From Xenorhabdus vietnamensis (GTDB lineage: Bacteria > Pseudomonadota > Gammaproteobacteria > Enterobacterales > Enterobacteriaceae), in contig NZ_MUBJ01000012.1 of the NCBI RefSeq assembly GCF_002127535.1, positions 62,001 to 126,000 on the forward strand: a DNA stretch of 64,000 nt, read 5' to 3'. Below, one piece after another: positions 39,560 to 49,687 of this stretch. Position 1 is the stretch's first letter, and every line of letters starts with the position of its first letter. Both the position numbers and the translations under genes were made by a program. The notes beneath the pieces are model-generated. The model was not told the DNA's origin. It did no database searches and saw only the letters and a program-made list of their open reading frames with translations.

Positions 39560-40597
39560 TGAATTGATTACTTTGCTCGGCTGATTTTTTGTCTGATCGT
39601 TCTCATGAATATTGATATGATGTTTTTTGATCAATCCGCGTAACTGGTGATAAGTCAAGTTAAGTTTGTCAGCGGCTTTTTTCTGATTGAACTGACTTTT
39701 TGCCAAAGCCTGCATGATTAAACTCTTTTCGCTATCGTTTTGCCATTGTTTTAAATCAAGAGGCAATTCAGGAAGGAAATAATTGGTAATTCCGTTATCA
39801 GTGGATGATGGGACAGATTGTTGTGAAGGTGAAAAGGGGTTGATAATGACAGTATTTAATTCATTTTCATTATTACCATGCCGATAAATGGAACGTTCTA
39901 TAACGTTCTTTAATTCGCGGACATTACCGGGCCAGTGATAGGAAAGTAACTGTTGCTTGGCTTCAGTAGTAAACCCAGGGAACAATGGCAGATCTAACTC
40001 ACGGCACATCTGAATCGCAAAATTTTGTGCCAGTAACATGATATCTGGTTGCCGTTGACGCAGTGGTGGAATATGAACGACATCAAAAGCGAGCCTATCG
40101 AGCAAATCAGCCCTGAATTTTCCACGGGCAGCCATAGAAGGTAAATCTTCGTTGGTTGCACAAATCAAACGTACATCGACTTGTAATGACTGAGTACCAC
40201 CAACGCGCTCTAAGTGACCGTATTCAATGACACGCAGTAATTTTTCCTGTACTTGCATGGGAGCAGTGGCTAGTTCATCAAGGAACAACGTTCCGCCATC
40301 GGCTCGTTCAAAGCGCCCTTGATGTTTTGAACGGGCACCAGTGAACGCCCCGGCTTCATGACCAAAGAGTTCTGAATCAAGCAAATTTTCATTGAGTGCT
40401 GCACAATTCAGAGAAATAAAAGGGTCTTGCCAACGTGGGGAAAGATAATGTAAACGACGGGCAATTAACTCTTTGCCTGTCCCTCGTTCCCCCAGAACCA
40501 AAACAGGCTTGTTTAATTTTGCCAGTGCAGAGACTTGTTCCAAAATTTCAATAAAACAGTTTGCTTCACCTAATAAATTATCAATAAATTGAGACAT
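39548..40597 (-). CDS. pspF: sigma-54 activator of the phage shock operon, PspF
   Basis: About 349 residues. An AAA+ sigma-54 activator without N-terminal receiver domain: Walker A GERGTGKE (about 36-43), sigma-54 contact loop GHEAGAFTGA (about 77-86), Walker B GGTLFLDELATAP, arginine finger region, and C-terminal Fis-type helix-turn-helix (NQKKAADKLNLTYHQLRGLIKKH). PspA binds and inhibits it. Start at ATG 40597. The C-terminus is some 20 residues longer than in E. coli and ends inside a TATC repeat. Divergent from pspA. Confidence 0.95.
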   Translation of the reverse strand: MSQFIDNLLGEANCFIEILEQVSALAKLNKPVLVLGERGTGKELIARRLHYLSPRWQDPFISLNCAALNENLLDSELFGHEAGAFTGARSKHQGRFERADGGTLFLDELATAPMQVQEKLLRVIEYGHLERVGGTQSLQVDVRLICATNEDLPSMAARGKFRADLLDRLAFDVVHIPPLRQRQPDIMLLAQNFAIQMCRELDLPLFPGFTTEAKQQLLSYHWPGNVRELKNVIERSIYRHGNNENELNTVIINPFSPSQQSVPSSTDNGITNYFLPELPLDLKQWQNDSEKSLIMQALAKSQFNQKKAADKLNLTYHQLRGLIKKHHINIHENDQTKNQPSKVINSIDR

Positions 40598-40703
40598 GGT
40601 ATTTTTCACCAAAAGTTGGTCAATTTGACTACATTAGCTTATTGCAATAAAAAAGCAAAAAATATTATTTGAATTATTTCAATTGGATAAGTAAAACCAA
40701 AAA

Positions 40704-40720
40704 TTGGCATGTATCTTGTA
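40704..40720 (+). promoter_or_regulatory. sigma-54 promoter of pspABC
   Basis: TTGGCATGTATCTTGTA resembles the -24/-12 sigma-54 consensus TGGCACG-N4-TTGCA and the E. coli pspA promoter (TTGGCACGCAAATTGTA). It lies 92 bp upstream of pspA. The AT-rich DNA between it and pspF would carry PspF and IHF sites. Confidence 0.75.
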
Positions 40721-40811
40721 TTTAGTTAAATGTCTTACCGTGTATCTTGTATCCGTTTTAACAATACACAGGCATAACATACATACATTCTAATGAAAGA
40801 GGTTTATGACT

Positions 40812-41483
40812 ATGGGTATTTTCTCTCGTTTTGCTGATATCGTTAACGCTAACATCTCCTCTCTGTTGGATAAAGCCGAAGATCCACAGAAAATGATCCG
40901 CTTGATGATTCAGGAAATGGAAGACACGCTGGTGGAAATACGCTCTACTTCAGCCCGTACATTGGCAGAGAAAAAACAGCTTTCGCGCCGTATCAGCATA
41001 GGTGAAAGCCAAATTGATGGCTGGCAAGAAAAAGCTGAATTGGCACTGAGCAAGGGTAAAGAAGATTTAGCGCGTGCGGCGTTGATCGAAAAACAAAAAG
41101 TCAGTAGCTTAGTTGGAGCGTTAGCACATGAGTTGTCTATCCTGGATGAAACTCTGGAACGCATTAAAGCTGAAGTGACTGAGCTGGAAAACAAATTGAC
41201 AGAAGCGCGTGCAAGACAACAATCATTAACTCTGCGCCATCAGGCCGCGGCATCTTCGCGCGAAGTACGTCGTCAGTTGGATAGTGGAAAAATCGATGAG
41301 GCAATGGCACGTTTTGAACAGTTTGAGCGCAGGATAGACCACATGGAAGCAGAGGCAGAAGCTGTTGGTCTGGGTAAACAGAAATCGCTCGAACAGCAAT
41401 TTGCTGAATTGAAGGCAGATGATGAAATCAGTGCACAACTTGCGGCCTTGAAAGCTAAAATGAGTATCAAAGATTCACAATGA
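40812..41483 (+). CDS. pspA: phage shock protein A
   Basis: About 223-residue coiled-coil protein of the PspA/IM30 (ESCRT-III-like) family. [37 protein letters not shown] is almost identical to enteric PspA and includes the N-terminal amphipathic helix. Two roles: inhibits PspF, and binds stressed inner membrane to limit proton leakage. Start set at ATG 40812 (MGIF), since AGAGG is nine bases before it and too close to the ATG at 40806. Confidence 0.96.
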   Translation: MGIFSRFADIVNANISSLLDKAEDPQKMIRLMIQEMEDTLVEIRSTSARTLAEKKQLSRRISIGESQIDGWQEKAELALSKGKEDLARAALIEKQKVSSLVGALAHELSILDETLERIKAEVTELENKLTEARARQQSLTLRHQAAASSREVRRQLDSGKIDEAMARFEQFERRIDHMEAEAEAVGLGKQKSLEQQFAELKADDEISAQLAALKAKMSIKDSQ

Positions 41484-41515
41484 TGACATATGTCATATGT
41501 AACTAAGGAAAGATA

Positions 41516-41743
41516 ATGGGCTATATATTTCTTGGGATCCCACTGATCATTTTTGTGCTTTTTGTCTTACCCATCTGGTTATGGCTGCATTACAGCAACC
41601 AGAATGGCAATCGAGGTCAGTTAGGGAACAGTGAAATTCAGCGTTTAGAACAATTGGCAGAAAATGCCAGGCGTATGCAAGAAAGGATTAAAACGTTAGA
41701 AGAGATCCTTGATGCAGAGCATCCAAATTGGAGACAGTCATAA
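41516..41743 (+). CDS. pspB: phage shock protein B
   Basis: 75-residue inner-membrane protein with one N-terminal helix (LGIPLIIFVLFVLPIWLWLHY) and a C-terminal coiled coil (EIQRLEQLAENARRMQERIKTLEEIL). Works with PspC to sense membrane damage and release PspF from PspA. Its stop overlaps the pspC start (TAATG). Confidence 0.95.
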   Translation: MGYIFLGIPLIIFVLFVLPIWLWLHYSNQNGNRGQLGNSEIQRLEQLAENARRMQERIKTLEEILDAEHPNWRQS

Positions 41744-42105
41744 TGTCAAATACATACCGCCGAAAACTTTACCGACTGCCAGAACAGGGAATGGTTAAAG
41801 GAGTTTGTGCTGGGCTGGCAGAATATTTTGACGTACCCGTTTCGCTGATCCGCACCATCACGGTATTATCGCTGTTTTTTGGGTTATTCGGTATAACGGT
41901 ATTGGCTTATATTATCTTGACCTTTGTAATGGATCCCGCACCTGCGGGATATTCTGCTGAGGAAAAAAGCAAGGGGCCATCAGCACAGAAAATGTTGGAT
42001 GAAATAGACTACCAATTAAAAGCAAGCGAAGCACGTTTGCGTCAAATGGAACGTTATATTACTTCTGAAACTTACAATGTGCGCAGCCGTTTCCGTCAGC
42101 TTTGA
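41743..42105 (+). CDS. pspC: phage shock protein C
   Basis: About 120 residues. PspC domain with KLYRLPEQGMVKGVCAGLAEYFDVPVSLIRT before a membrane helix (LSLFFGLFGITVLAYIILTFV), then a C-terminal cytoplasmic or periplasmic helix. Start at ATG 41743 overlapping the pspB stop. No pspD follows: the 113 bp to ycjX contain no ORF resembling it. Confidence 0.94.
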   Translation: MSNTYRRKLYRLPEQGMVKGVCAGLAEYFDVPVSLIRTITVLSLFFGLFGITVLAYIILTFVMDPAPAGYSAEEKSKGPSAQKMLDEIDYQLKASEARLRQMERYITSETYNVRSRFRQL

Positions 42106-42218
42106 GTGAGAATAACCAGACCATGAACAATCCTTAGGCCATTAAATTTTGCAGAATAATTATGCCGATGTCACAGGCCAGATGAAGCAGATTCACGATA
42201 TTTCCATTTAGGAGAAAC

Positions 42219-43616
42219 ATGAAACGGTTGCAAAACGAACTAACAGCGCTTGTTAATCGTGGAATGGACCGCCATTTGCGACTGGCGGTAACAGGGTTAA
42301 GTCGCAGTGGAAAAACCGCATTTATTACTTCCTTGGTGAACCAACTCCTTCATGTACACAATGGAGCGAGGTTGCCATTATTTTCTGCTGTGCGCGATGG
42401 GCGCCTGTTTGGTGTGAAGCGTGTACCACAGCGGGATTTTGGCGTGCCTCGCTTTGCCTATGATGAAAATATCGCCGCATTATATGACACTCTCCCTTAC
42501 TGGCCGATACCAACACGTGGAGTGAGTGAAATTCGCCTGGCTTTGCGTTATCGCTCTGAAGATTCCCTATTTCGTTACCTCAAAGAAACCTCCACTCTTT
42601 ATTTAGAAATTGTCGATTATCCGGGCGAGTGGTTATTGGATTTGCCTATGCTGGAACAAAATTATCTGGCATGGTCACGGTATATGCATGGATTGCTGAA
42701 AGGGGAAAGAGCAAATTGGGCTGAACCGTGGTTAACATTATGCAATCAGTGTGATCCACTGGCTCCTGCTGATGAGAATTTACTTGCCAGAATTGCTCAG
42801 GCCTATACGGACTATTTACATCAGTGTAAACAACAGGGTTTGCACTTTATCCAACCTGGGCGTTTTATCTTGCCGGGAGATTTGGCAGGCGCTCCAGCAC
42901 TGCAATTTTTCCCGTGGCCGGATATCGATAAAATCGGGGAGTCGCAATTAGCAAAAGCGGGCAAACATACTAACATAGGTATGCTGCGTGAGCGTTTTGC
43001 TTATTACTGTAATCATATTGTTAAGGGGTTCTATAAAGAGCATTTTCTCCGTTTTGATCGACAAATTGTTCTGGTGGATTGTTTGCAACCACTGAATAGT
43101 GGCCCACAGGCATTCAACGACATGCGGCTCGCATTAACACAACTTATGCAGAGTTTCCATTATGGTAAGCGAACATTATTTCGTCGTTTATTCTCTCCCT
43201 GCATTGATAAATTAATGTTTGCTGCCAGTAAAGCTGATCATATTACGGCAGATCAGCATGCCAATTTTGTTTCTCTTTTACAGCAATTGGTACAGGAAGC
43301 GTGGCAAAATGCGGCGTTTGAAGGGATCAGCATGGATTGTGTAGGGCTTGCATCTGTTCAGGCAACAGAGAGCGGCATTGTTATTCATGAGGGTGATAAA
43401 ATCCCTGCTATCAAGGGTAATCGTTTGTCAGACGATAAATTACTGACATTTTTTCCGGGAGAAGTGCCACAACGCTTACCAAATAACGAATTCTGGCAAA
43501 AACAAGGGTTTAATTTCGAATCATTCCGGCCAAGACAAGTCAATGCTGATACACCGTTACCCCATATTCGCATGGATAGCGCGATGGAGTTTTTATTGGG
43601 AGACAAACTAACATGA
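42219..43616 (+). CDS. ycjX: YcjX family P-loop protein
   Basis: 465 residues, DUF463 GTPase-like protein. P-loop [14 protein letters not shown] (about 24-37), [14 protein letters not shown] as the switch II-like segment, and CNQCDPLAP. Part of the wider Psp regulon in enterics, driven by PspF. Molecular role unknown. AGGAG precedes the ATG and the stop overlaps the ycjF start (ATGA). Confidence 0.92.
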   Translation: MKRLQNELTALVNRGMDRHLRLAVTGLSRSGKTAFITSLVNQLLHVHNGARLPLFSAVRDGRLFGVKRVPQRDFGVPRFAYDENIAALYDTLPYWPIPTRGVSEIRLALRYRSEDSLFRYLKETSTLYLEIVDYPGEWLLDLPMLEQNYLAWSRYMHGLLKGERANWAEPWLTLCNQCDPLAPADENLLARIAQAYTDYLHQCKQQGLHFIQPGRFILPGDLAGAPALQFFPWPDIDKIGESQLAKAGKHTNIGMLRERFAYYCNHIVKGFYKEHFLRFDRQIVLVDCLQPLNSGPQAFNDMRLALTQLMQSFHYGKRTLFRRLFSPCIDKLMFAASKADHITADQHANFVSLLQQLVQEAWQNAAFEGISMDCVGLASVQATESGIVIHEGDKIPAIKGNRLSDDKLLTFFPGEVPQRLPNNEFWQKQGFNFESFRPRQVNADTPLPHIRMDSAMEFLLGDKLT

Positions 43617-44701
43617 CCGAACCTTTGAAACCGAGAATTGATTTTGGTGATTTTGTACAAACATCATCAGAGCCACCATTGAAATCCAAAAAAGAATTTA
43701 TTGGGCAGGAAAAAGAATTTTATCCGATTATGCCAGAGCTGGAAGCAGAAGAGCAGGAAGGCGAATTTGAAGGTGCAGTGAATGCTGCACTGAAACCGAA
43801 ACACAGTTTTTGGCGAAAAATTTTTTCCAGTGCTGTATTTGTGTTGGGAATGAGTGTCGTTGCACAATGTATACAGTGGATATATCAAGCATGGCAACAA
43901 CATGATTGGATTGCTCTGGGAATTACTGTTGCTGGCAGTATGATTGTTTTTGCGGGAATAGGCAGCGTGGTGAGGGAATGGCGGCATCTTTACCATTTAC
44001 GGCAGCGTATAGAAGAACGAAATGTTGCAAAAACGCTATTACAAAGCCATGGCATTGGCAAAGGGCGCCGATTTTGTGAAAAATTGGCAGAACAGGCGAG
44101 AATAGGGCAACAACATCCGGCATTACAGCGTTGGCAGGCTGCTGTGCATGAAACTCATAATGATCGTGAAATTGTCATGCTATACAGCAAGTTGGTTCAA
44201 CCTGTCTTGGATGCTCAGGCTAAGAAAGAGATTAGCCGCTCTGCGGCGGAGTCAGCATTGATGATCGCTGTCAGTCCATTGGCAATTGTGGATATGGCCT
44301 TTATTGCCTGGAGAAATATTCGACTTATTAATCGAATTGCCGCGCTTTATGGAATCAAATTGGGTTATTTCAGCCGTATTCGCTTGTTTCGGTTAGTATT
44401 GCTGAATATTGCCTTTGCAGGAGCTTCAGAATTAGTAAGAGAAGTGGGTATGGACTGGTTGTCACAGGACATTGCAGCCCGTCTTTCTGTTCGTGCTGCA
44501 CAGGGGATCGGTGCAGGGTTGCTTACGGCCCGTTTGGGTATCAAGGCCATGGAACTGTGCCGCCCTTTGCCGTGGATTGATGGAGATAAGCCGAAGTTAG
44601 GGGATTTTCGTCACCAGTTGCTTATTCAGCTTAAAAGTACGTTACCAATGAAAAACAAAAGTACAGCCAAAAACACGGATAACAGCAAAGTAACCAACTA
44701 A
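43613..44701 (+). CDS. ycjF: YcjF family inner membrane protein (TIGR01620/DUF697)
   Basis: 362 residues. Acidic cytoplasmic N-terminus, two membrane helices at about 70-120 ([40 protein letters not shown]), and a C-terminal DUF697 region ([20 protein letters not shown]...[12 protein letters not shown]). Coupled to ycjX by a 4-base overlap; the pair is Psp-associated in enterics, with unknown function. Confidence 0.92.
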   Translation: MTEPLKPRIDFGDFVQTSSEPPLKSKKEFIGQEKEFYPIMPELEAEEQEGEFEGAVNAALKPKHSFWRKIFSSAVFVLGMSVVAQCIQWIYQAWQQHDWIALGITVAGSMIVFAGIGSVVREWRHLYHLRQRIEERNVAKTLLQSHGIGKGRRFCEKLAEQARIGQQHPALQRWQAAVHETHNDREIVMLYSKLVQPVLDAQAKKEISRSAAESALMIAVSPLAIVDMAFIAWRNIRLINRIAALYGIKLGYFSRIRLFRLVLLNIAFAGASELVREVGMDWLSQDIAARLSVRAAQGIGAGLLTARLGIKAMELCRPLPWIDGDKPKLGDFRHQLLIQLKSTLPMKNKSTAKNTDNSKVTN

Positions 44702-44737
44702 TGATTACTGTCATACCAGTTTGACATCTTACTTTCT

Positions 44738-44755
44738 TGTAAACTTTTGCTGACA
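44738..44755. promoter_or_regulatory. putative TyrR box upstream of tyrR
   Basis: TGTAAACTTTTGCTGACA matches the TyrR box TGTAAA-N6-TTTACA at 10 of 12 defined positions, about 75-92 bp upstream of the tyrR start. Autorepression is known in E. coli; here it is inferred from the motif. Confidence 0.4.
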
Positions 44756-44829
44756 AGGGCTTCATCTATTGAGTAGTAACGGGTAACATTTCAGGTGGTT
44801 AAGAACATCGTGTAAATAAGGTCAAAAAA

Positions 44830-46431
44830 ATGCGATTGGAAGTTACTTGTCAGGATCGAATCGGGCTAACCCGCGAATTACTTGATTTACTGGTTTTACG
44901 AAATATTGACCTGAAAGGAATTGAAATTTCTCCTGCACGTCGTATTTACCTTAATTTTACTCAAATTGATTTCAATATTTTCCGAGTATTAATGGCAGAA
45001 ATTCGCCGTATCAATGGTGTTATTGATGTCAGGACAGTTGCCTTCATGCCGTCAGAGAAAGAGCACAGAGCGATGTGGACTTTATTGGAATCAGTGCCTG
45101 AGCCTATCTTTTCTATTGACATGAAAGGCAATATTAAACTGGCTAACTCTGCTGCTTTGACATTGTTTGGTTTCAGTAAAGAAAAAATCAGCCCCAAAAA
45201 TATTGGTCATTTGATTAGCAATTACAATTTCCTTCACTGGCTTGAAAGTGAGGATCATCAGCAACACTCAACACAACTATCCATCAAAGGGCAAGATTAT
45301 GGGATGGATATTATTCCTATGCAGTTAACGGATGAAAATCAGATTGTTAGATGTGTAGGAGCCGTGATTATGTTGCGTTCTGGCGAACATCGTTCATCGG
45401 TGCATATTGAATCCCCGTTGAAAAAATTAACCATAAATGATAATGCCTTTGAACGAATTATTGCTGCTGGCCCTAAAATGGTTCATGTTGTAGAGCAGGC
45501 TCGTAAAATGGCGATGCTTGATGCTCCCTTGTTGCTTATTGGTGAAACAGGAACCGGAAAAGATGAATTTGCTAAAGCTTGTCATTTGCGGAGCGCAAGG
45601 GGAAAACAGCCTTTTCTTGGGCTGAATTGTGCATCTATGCCAGATAATGTTGTAGAAAGTGAATTATTTGGTTATGCGGCAGGAGCCTATCCTAATGCAT
45701 TGGAAGGCAAAAAGGGCTTCTTTGAGCAGGCTAATGGCGGTACGGTTTTATTAGATGAAATCGGTGAGATGTCACCACAAATGCAGATTAAATTACTTCG
45801 TTTCTTAAATGATGGAACATTTCGCCGTGTAGGTGAAGAGAATGAAGTTAAAGTGAACGTTAGGATTATTTGTGCCACTCAGAAAAACTTAGTTGAATTG
45901 GTACAAAAAGGGGAGTTTCGTGAAGATCTCTATTATCGGCTGAATGTTTTAACCATTACATTACCTCCTTTGCGGGAACGTCAGGCGGATATCATGCCAC
46001 TGACAGATTATTTTGTAACGCGTTTTGCGGCAGAACAAGGCTTAGATAAACCTAAATTTTCTTCTGACTTAGAGCAATTTCTTTGTGGTTATCATTGGCC
46101 CGGAAATGTCAGACAACTTCGAAATGCTATCTATCATGCACTGACTCAACTTGAGAGTAACAAACTAGGCCCGCAGGATATTCAGTTACCTGAACTAGTA
46201 GCAGAGGCAGAGGTGGCATTTAATGAAGATATTCTGGTGGGGTCTTTGGATGAAATCAGCAAGCGTTTTGAACGTTCTGTACTGACACGTCTTTATCGTC
46301 ATTATCCCAGCACGCGTAAACTGGCAAAACGGCTTGGCGTTTCTCATACGGCAATAGCCAATAAATTACGTGAATATGGTTTAAGTGGTAAAAAACACCT
46401 TGTTGAACATGAGCACGAAGGCGGTGAATAG
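44830..46431 (+). CDS. tyrR: transcriptional regulator of aromatic amino acid genes, TyrR
   Basis: 533 residues. N-terminal ACT-like domain (MRLEVTCQDRIGLTRELLDLL), PAS domain (about 78-190, LESVPEPIFSIDMKGNIKLAN), AAA+ ATPase domain with Walker A GETGTGKDE (about 239-247), and C-terminal HTH (TRKLAKRLGVSHTAIANKLREYG). The sigma-54 GAFTGA loop is replaced by AAGAYPNALEG, as expected because TyrR acts with sigma-70. About 20 residues longer than in E. coli. Controls Tyr/Phe/Trp synthesis and uptake; in Xenorhabdus relatives it can link to aromatic secondary metabolites, not shown here. Confidence 0.95.
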   Translation: MRLEVTCQDRIGLTRELLDLLVLRNIDLKGIEISPARRIYLNFTQIDFNIFRVLMAEIRRINGVIDVRTVAFMPSEKEHRAMWTLLESVPEPIFSIDMKGNIKLANSAALTLFGFSKEKISPKNIGHLISNYNFLHWLESEDHQQHSTQLSIKGQDYGMDIIPMQLTDENQIVRCVGAVIMLRSGEHRSSVHIESPLKKLTINDNAFERIIAAGPKMVHVVEQARKMAMLDAPLLLIGETGTGKDEFAKACHLRSARGKQPFLGLNCASMPDNVVESELFGYAAGAYPNALEGKKGFFEQANGGTVLLDEIGEMSPQMQIKLLRFLNDGTFRRVGEENEVKVNVRIICATQKNLVELVQKGEFREDLYYRLNVLTITLPPLRERQADIMPLTDYFVTRFAAEQGLDKPKFSSDLEQFLCGYHWPGNVRQLRNAIYHALTQLESNKLGPQDIQLPELVAEAEVAFNEDILVGSLDEISKRFERSVLTRLYRHYPSTRKLAKRLGVSHTAIANKLREYGLSGKKHLVEHEHEGGE

Positions 46432-46944
46432 GCGGCAAGCTCATCACAGTCCTTGTGAGGAAATATAGCTTTTGTCTTAATTAAGCATATAACATTGGTT
46501 GTTGCATGATACAAATTTTTGCTCACAGCCAATGTATATGATTCAGTCAATCCAAAATTTCAATAAAAATACACTCTCACGATAATTGCCATACCAATTA
46601 ATATCAATAAAGTCGTATTTGAGCTTAATACCAAAACGGTTATTTCAATAATTATCAATTAACCATGCTTGTATTAATAAATCATATTTGCGTATCCGCT
46701 GATTTGATCAATGTTGACATACGTAGATTCAAGGATTTTGCTAAGGGTAGTTATAAGTATCGAGCAATGCGATATTTTCAAATACACACAGAACATAGTT
46801 TGTAATTATCTATCTTGAGCATTCACTTGAAACTCTGGGTACTGTACGTGTAATTTACCTTTGAAATATGACTCAAGGTTCAACACTCCGATCCCAACTC
46901 TCAGGATTGGGTATTCACCATCCAATACAAATACAGGTTCAATT
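46432..46944. other. 513-bp AT-rich gap between tyrR and the orphan propeller gene
   Basis: Directly after tyrR, CTCA-CACA/TGTG-AG could form a weak terminator (about 46440-46460). The rest is AT-rich without an ORF. TTGACA at about 46713 and TTGAAA at about 46828 are the most promoter-like hexamers upstream of the next gene. Confidence 0.5.
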
Positions 46945-48546
46945 ATGAATCCATTCGATCATACAGTCCCCATGAGAAAGGAAGAATTGCACCATGTCCC
47001 AGCAGCAAAAAGTACCCTGAATCGTTTTGCCAATGCTCAAATTCCGCAACATCCGCGGATGGCACCAAACAATTTCGGAAGTCCGCATCAGGATAGCTGG
47101 TGTTCCGAGTCCGTTTCGCTCAGCGGCCCTGTTGAAGACAATCTTTTGCTTATCGAGCAGTACAATCCTTTCGGGTACACGCCGAATATGGTTTGTAATA
47201 GCAAGAATCAAATGATAGGCGTCTCGCTGGATTACACTTCATCCATGTTCTGGCTGGTTGTGTTCGACGAGAACTGTAACATCATTTCGGCAACATCTGT
47301 GGGTAAGTATTCTGGTAGTACCTTTGGTGGTGGTTACTTCTATATGGATAACAACGACAACACAATCGTTGTGCAGGGTAACCAAATTGCCAGTTATCCG
47401 ACTGCGGATGTACAAATAAAAGAGAATGAGATTTATTCACTCACACCAAACTGGCAGAGTGCCGATATAGTTGAGTTAGTCACTGGCTCGGCGCAGGGGA
47501 ATTCTCTTTACTCGTCACTTCCTGTTTGGGATGAGGAGCGCCCGCATCTCTACTGGTGTTTGATAGCAGGTGAGTTCGATTATCAAAACTACCCGGATAG
47601 CACATTAAGCTCTTCGGCACAAATGGCAGTTGTGGAAATAGATCCGAGTACTGGGAACACGACACTGATCAATTCCCTTGAACTGGAAAAACAGTGGAAT
47701 AACAATACGTTCGCTGTTGATGAAAAGGGGGCTTATATTGTCACGAATGGTATCGACAATAAGGGCTTATGTACGGAAGGGTATCTCTGGGCGTTTAGTC
47801 TGGAGGAAAATGAAGTTGTCACTCGTTGGAGAACATCTTATAAGAATGCGGGATACATGAAACCAGGCCAGAAAAATATCGGCTCGGGAACTACCCCGAC
47901 GCTCACTAAAATGGAGAACGGCACTGAGCTGGTGGCAATTACCGATAATGCCGATCCTCGTCTTAACGTATTGGTCTGTAATCGTGAAAACGGAAATATT
48001 ATTTCTGAGACACCTTGTTTTCTGAAGGGAAGAAGTGCTTGTGAAGCATCTCTGATCGGTGTCGGTGATACTTTTGTGGTCGAAAATAATTTCGGTCACT
48101 ATCCGACATGGCCGTTCTCACAGCTGGTTCCGAATGGCCCCGGTATGGAGATGATCCACATCAATCCTGTGAATTCTGAACAACCGGATGAAAAGAGATG
48201 GTCTTTACCGGACGTTCATTTTTACGCGATGAACATGCTTTGTCGTGGAAGCGGTATCATCTTCGCGCATACTTGTAGCTGGTCCGATGATATCTCGGCG
48301 TCAAGAGGTGGTATGTATTACATTAGTGCTATCGACTCCTTCGACGGTCGGGTGATCTGGCAGATTCCTCTTGGTAGAGGGGTGAACTATTGCCACGAAT
48401 ATGGAGGTATTTATTTCAACAGGAATGGTGATCTTTACATTGGCACCAATCAGTATCTGATTGCTATCAAGAATTTTCAGAACCGTTCTAAACAAGTTAA
48501 GGAAAAGGCGGCTGAAACTGAAAAAGAAATTGGTGCAGGCAACTGA
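46945..48546 (+). CDS. orphan PQQ-like beta-propeller protein, function unknown
   Basis: 534 residues from ATG 46945 (MNPFDHTVPM); an in-frame TTG at 46861 has no better signal. I do not recognise a characterised orthologue. Repeated blade-like segments (GNTTLINSLE, GYLWAFSLEENEVVTRW, GGMYYISAIDSFDGRVIWQIPL, NGDLYIGTNQYLIAI) fit a PQQ/quinoprotein-like propeller. There is no signal peptide, so it is probably cytoplasmic or exported by another route. Asn, Gly and aromatic residues are abundant; several Cys are present. It interrupts the tyrR-tpx neighbourhood conserved in E. coli and is followed by a decayed IS1-like element, suggesting acquisition. Confidence 0.7.
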   Translation: MNPFDHTVPMRKEELHHVPAAKSTLNRFANAQIPQHPRMAPNNFGSPHQDSWCSESVSLSGPVEDNLLLIEQYNPFGYTPNMVCNSKNQMIGVSLDYTSSMFWLVVFDENCNIISATSVGKYSGSTFGGGYFYMDNNDNTIVVQGNQIASYPTADVQIKENEIYSLTPNWQSADIVELVTGSAQGNSLYSSLPVWDEERPHLYWCLIAGEFDYQNYPDSTLSSSAQMAVVEIDPSTGNTTLINSLELEKQWNNNTFAVDEKGAYIVTNGIDNKGLCTEGYLWAFSLEENEVVTRWRTSYKNAGYMKPGQKNIGSGTTPTLTKMENGTELVAITDNADPRLNVLVCNRENGNIISETPCFLKGRSACEASLIGVGDTFVVENNFGHYPTWPFSQLVPNGPGMEMIHINPVNSEQPDEKRWSLPDVHFYAMNMLCRGSGIIFAHTCSWSDDISASRGGMYYISAIDSFDGRVIWQIPLGRGVNYCHEYGGIYFNRNGDLYIGTNQYLIAIKNFQNRSKQVKEKAAETEKEIGAGN

Positions 48547-48599
48547 GATGTAAGTTTTTAACCGTAGGTGCTAGCCAGATTAACAGTTTTTAGTCGAAC

Positions 48600-48824
48600 T
48601 TCGCTCGGGTTTTACAGCCCGAAGGCTGTCAGTTTGTTTTCGGGCTGTATGACTGCCACGATACCTTTCAACTTAACTATCGTTACAATGGTCATGAACT
48701 TGACACGAAAGGGAAAATCATTGATATGGCAATGAATGGCTCTGGTGTAAGAGACACTGGCCGTGTTTTAGGTAGGTAAAAGAAAACAGGTAATACACCA
48801 TTACAACGTTTTGGAGTCATGACC
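48600..48824 (+). mobile_element. remnant of an IS1-family insertion sequence
   Basis: A fragment of insA (48639-48779) is followed after 31 bp by TTGGAGTCATGACC (48811-48824). This is close to the inverted complement of the IS1 terminal repeat GGTAATGACTCCAA. The insB part is missing, so the element is internally deleted and inactive. The left end is not clear. A CAGCCCGAA/TTCGGGCTG hairpin lies at about 48616-48647. Confidence 0.65.
48639..48779 (+). pseudogene. insA: insA fragment, IS1-family transposase
   Basis: The frame reads ...YDCHDTFQLNYRYNGHEL-DTKGKIIDMAMNGSGVRDTGRVLG and then stops. This corresponds to the middle of InsA (zinc-finger end, then KIIDMAMNG-G-R-TAR). Start codon, the N-terminal zinc finger and the frameshift region to insB are absent. 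Confidence 0.7.
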
Positions 48825-48910
48825 GAATTTTTAATGTAGGGCAGAATAACTATTATTGGTAGTCCTTAGAGGTGATCGTGGGTGATTTTATATATGAATA
48901 TGAAATAAGC

Positions 48911-48955
48911 TGGCGACGATAAAATCACAATTAATAACTTCATCGCCGCCAGAAA
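48911..48955 (-). terminator. stem-loop downstream of tpx
   Basis: On the minus strand CTGGCGGCGAT pairs with ATCGTCGCCAG (one mismatch) across a roughly 20-base loop, about 60 bp past the tpx stop. No T run. Confidence 0.45.
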
Positions 48956-49016
48956 ATAAACTGTTAAAAACAATATGTTGCTGCGTTAAAAAACAATATT
49001 ATTGAAAATGAAACAA

Positions 49017-49520
49017 TTATTTCAATGCGGATAATGCACTGTCATAGTCAGGTTCATTGGTGATTTCATCGACCAGCTGGCTATAAATAACTTGGTTATT
49101 TTCATCCAGAACAACGACAGCGCGTGCAGTCAGTCCACCTAATGGGCCTTCATTTATTGCAACGCCGTAATCTTCCTGAAAGTTCCCACCACGAAGTGTT
49201 GAAAGAGTTACAACATTAGATAAACCTTCAGAACCACAGAAACGAGACTGAGCAAAAGGTAAGTCTGCTGAAATGCACAGTACGACAGTATTGTCCAATT
49301 CGCTGGCGAGTTGATTAAATGTACGGACAGATGTGGCACAAACACCGGTATCAATGCTTGGGAAAATATTAAGTACTTTGCGTTTACCTGCGTAGTGGCT
49401 CAATGCTACATCAGCGAGATCTTTAGCAACTAGCGTGAATTCTTTTGCTGCTTGACCTGCTTGTGGAAAATTGCCGTGAACGGTGATATCACTACCTTGA
49501 AACTTGACTGTTTGTGTCAT
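49017..49520 (-). CDS. tpx: thiol peroxidase
   Basis: 167-residue 2-Cys peroxiredoxin of the Tpx family reducing alkyl and hydrogen peroxides with thioredoxin. Peroxidatic Cys in [18 protein letters not shown] (about 60) and resolving Cys in [12 protein letters not shown] (about 94). C-terminal [21 protein letters not shown] 49520 preceded by AGAGGGATT. Next to mppA as in E. coli. Confidence 0.96.
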   Translation of the reverse strand: MTQTVKFQGSDITVHGNFPQAGQAAKEFTLVAKDLADVALSHYAGKRKVLNIFPSIDTGVCATSVRTFNQLASELDNTVVLCISADLPFAQSRFCGSEGLSNVVTLSTLRGGNFQEDYGVAINEGPLGGLTARAVVVLDENNQVIYSQLVDEITNEPDYDSALSALK

Positions 49521-49687
49521 GGTTTAATCCCTCTATAAAATAAACTGCGCCGTCAGTGTAAAGGAATAGTGCGATCTTGCCCACAAAAATAGATTCAATA
49601 TTCATGAAATACTCTCCCACCCTTTAATTAACAATGTCTTATAATTTATTTTTAGGGCGATTATTCGACTCATAAGGCAAAGAAATC

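Noticed and set aside
46861..46944. TTG start giving a 561-residue propeller protein
   Set aside because: No ribosome-binding site, and the added residues are not structured; ATG 46945 is the more economical start, although not proven.
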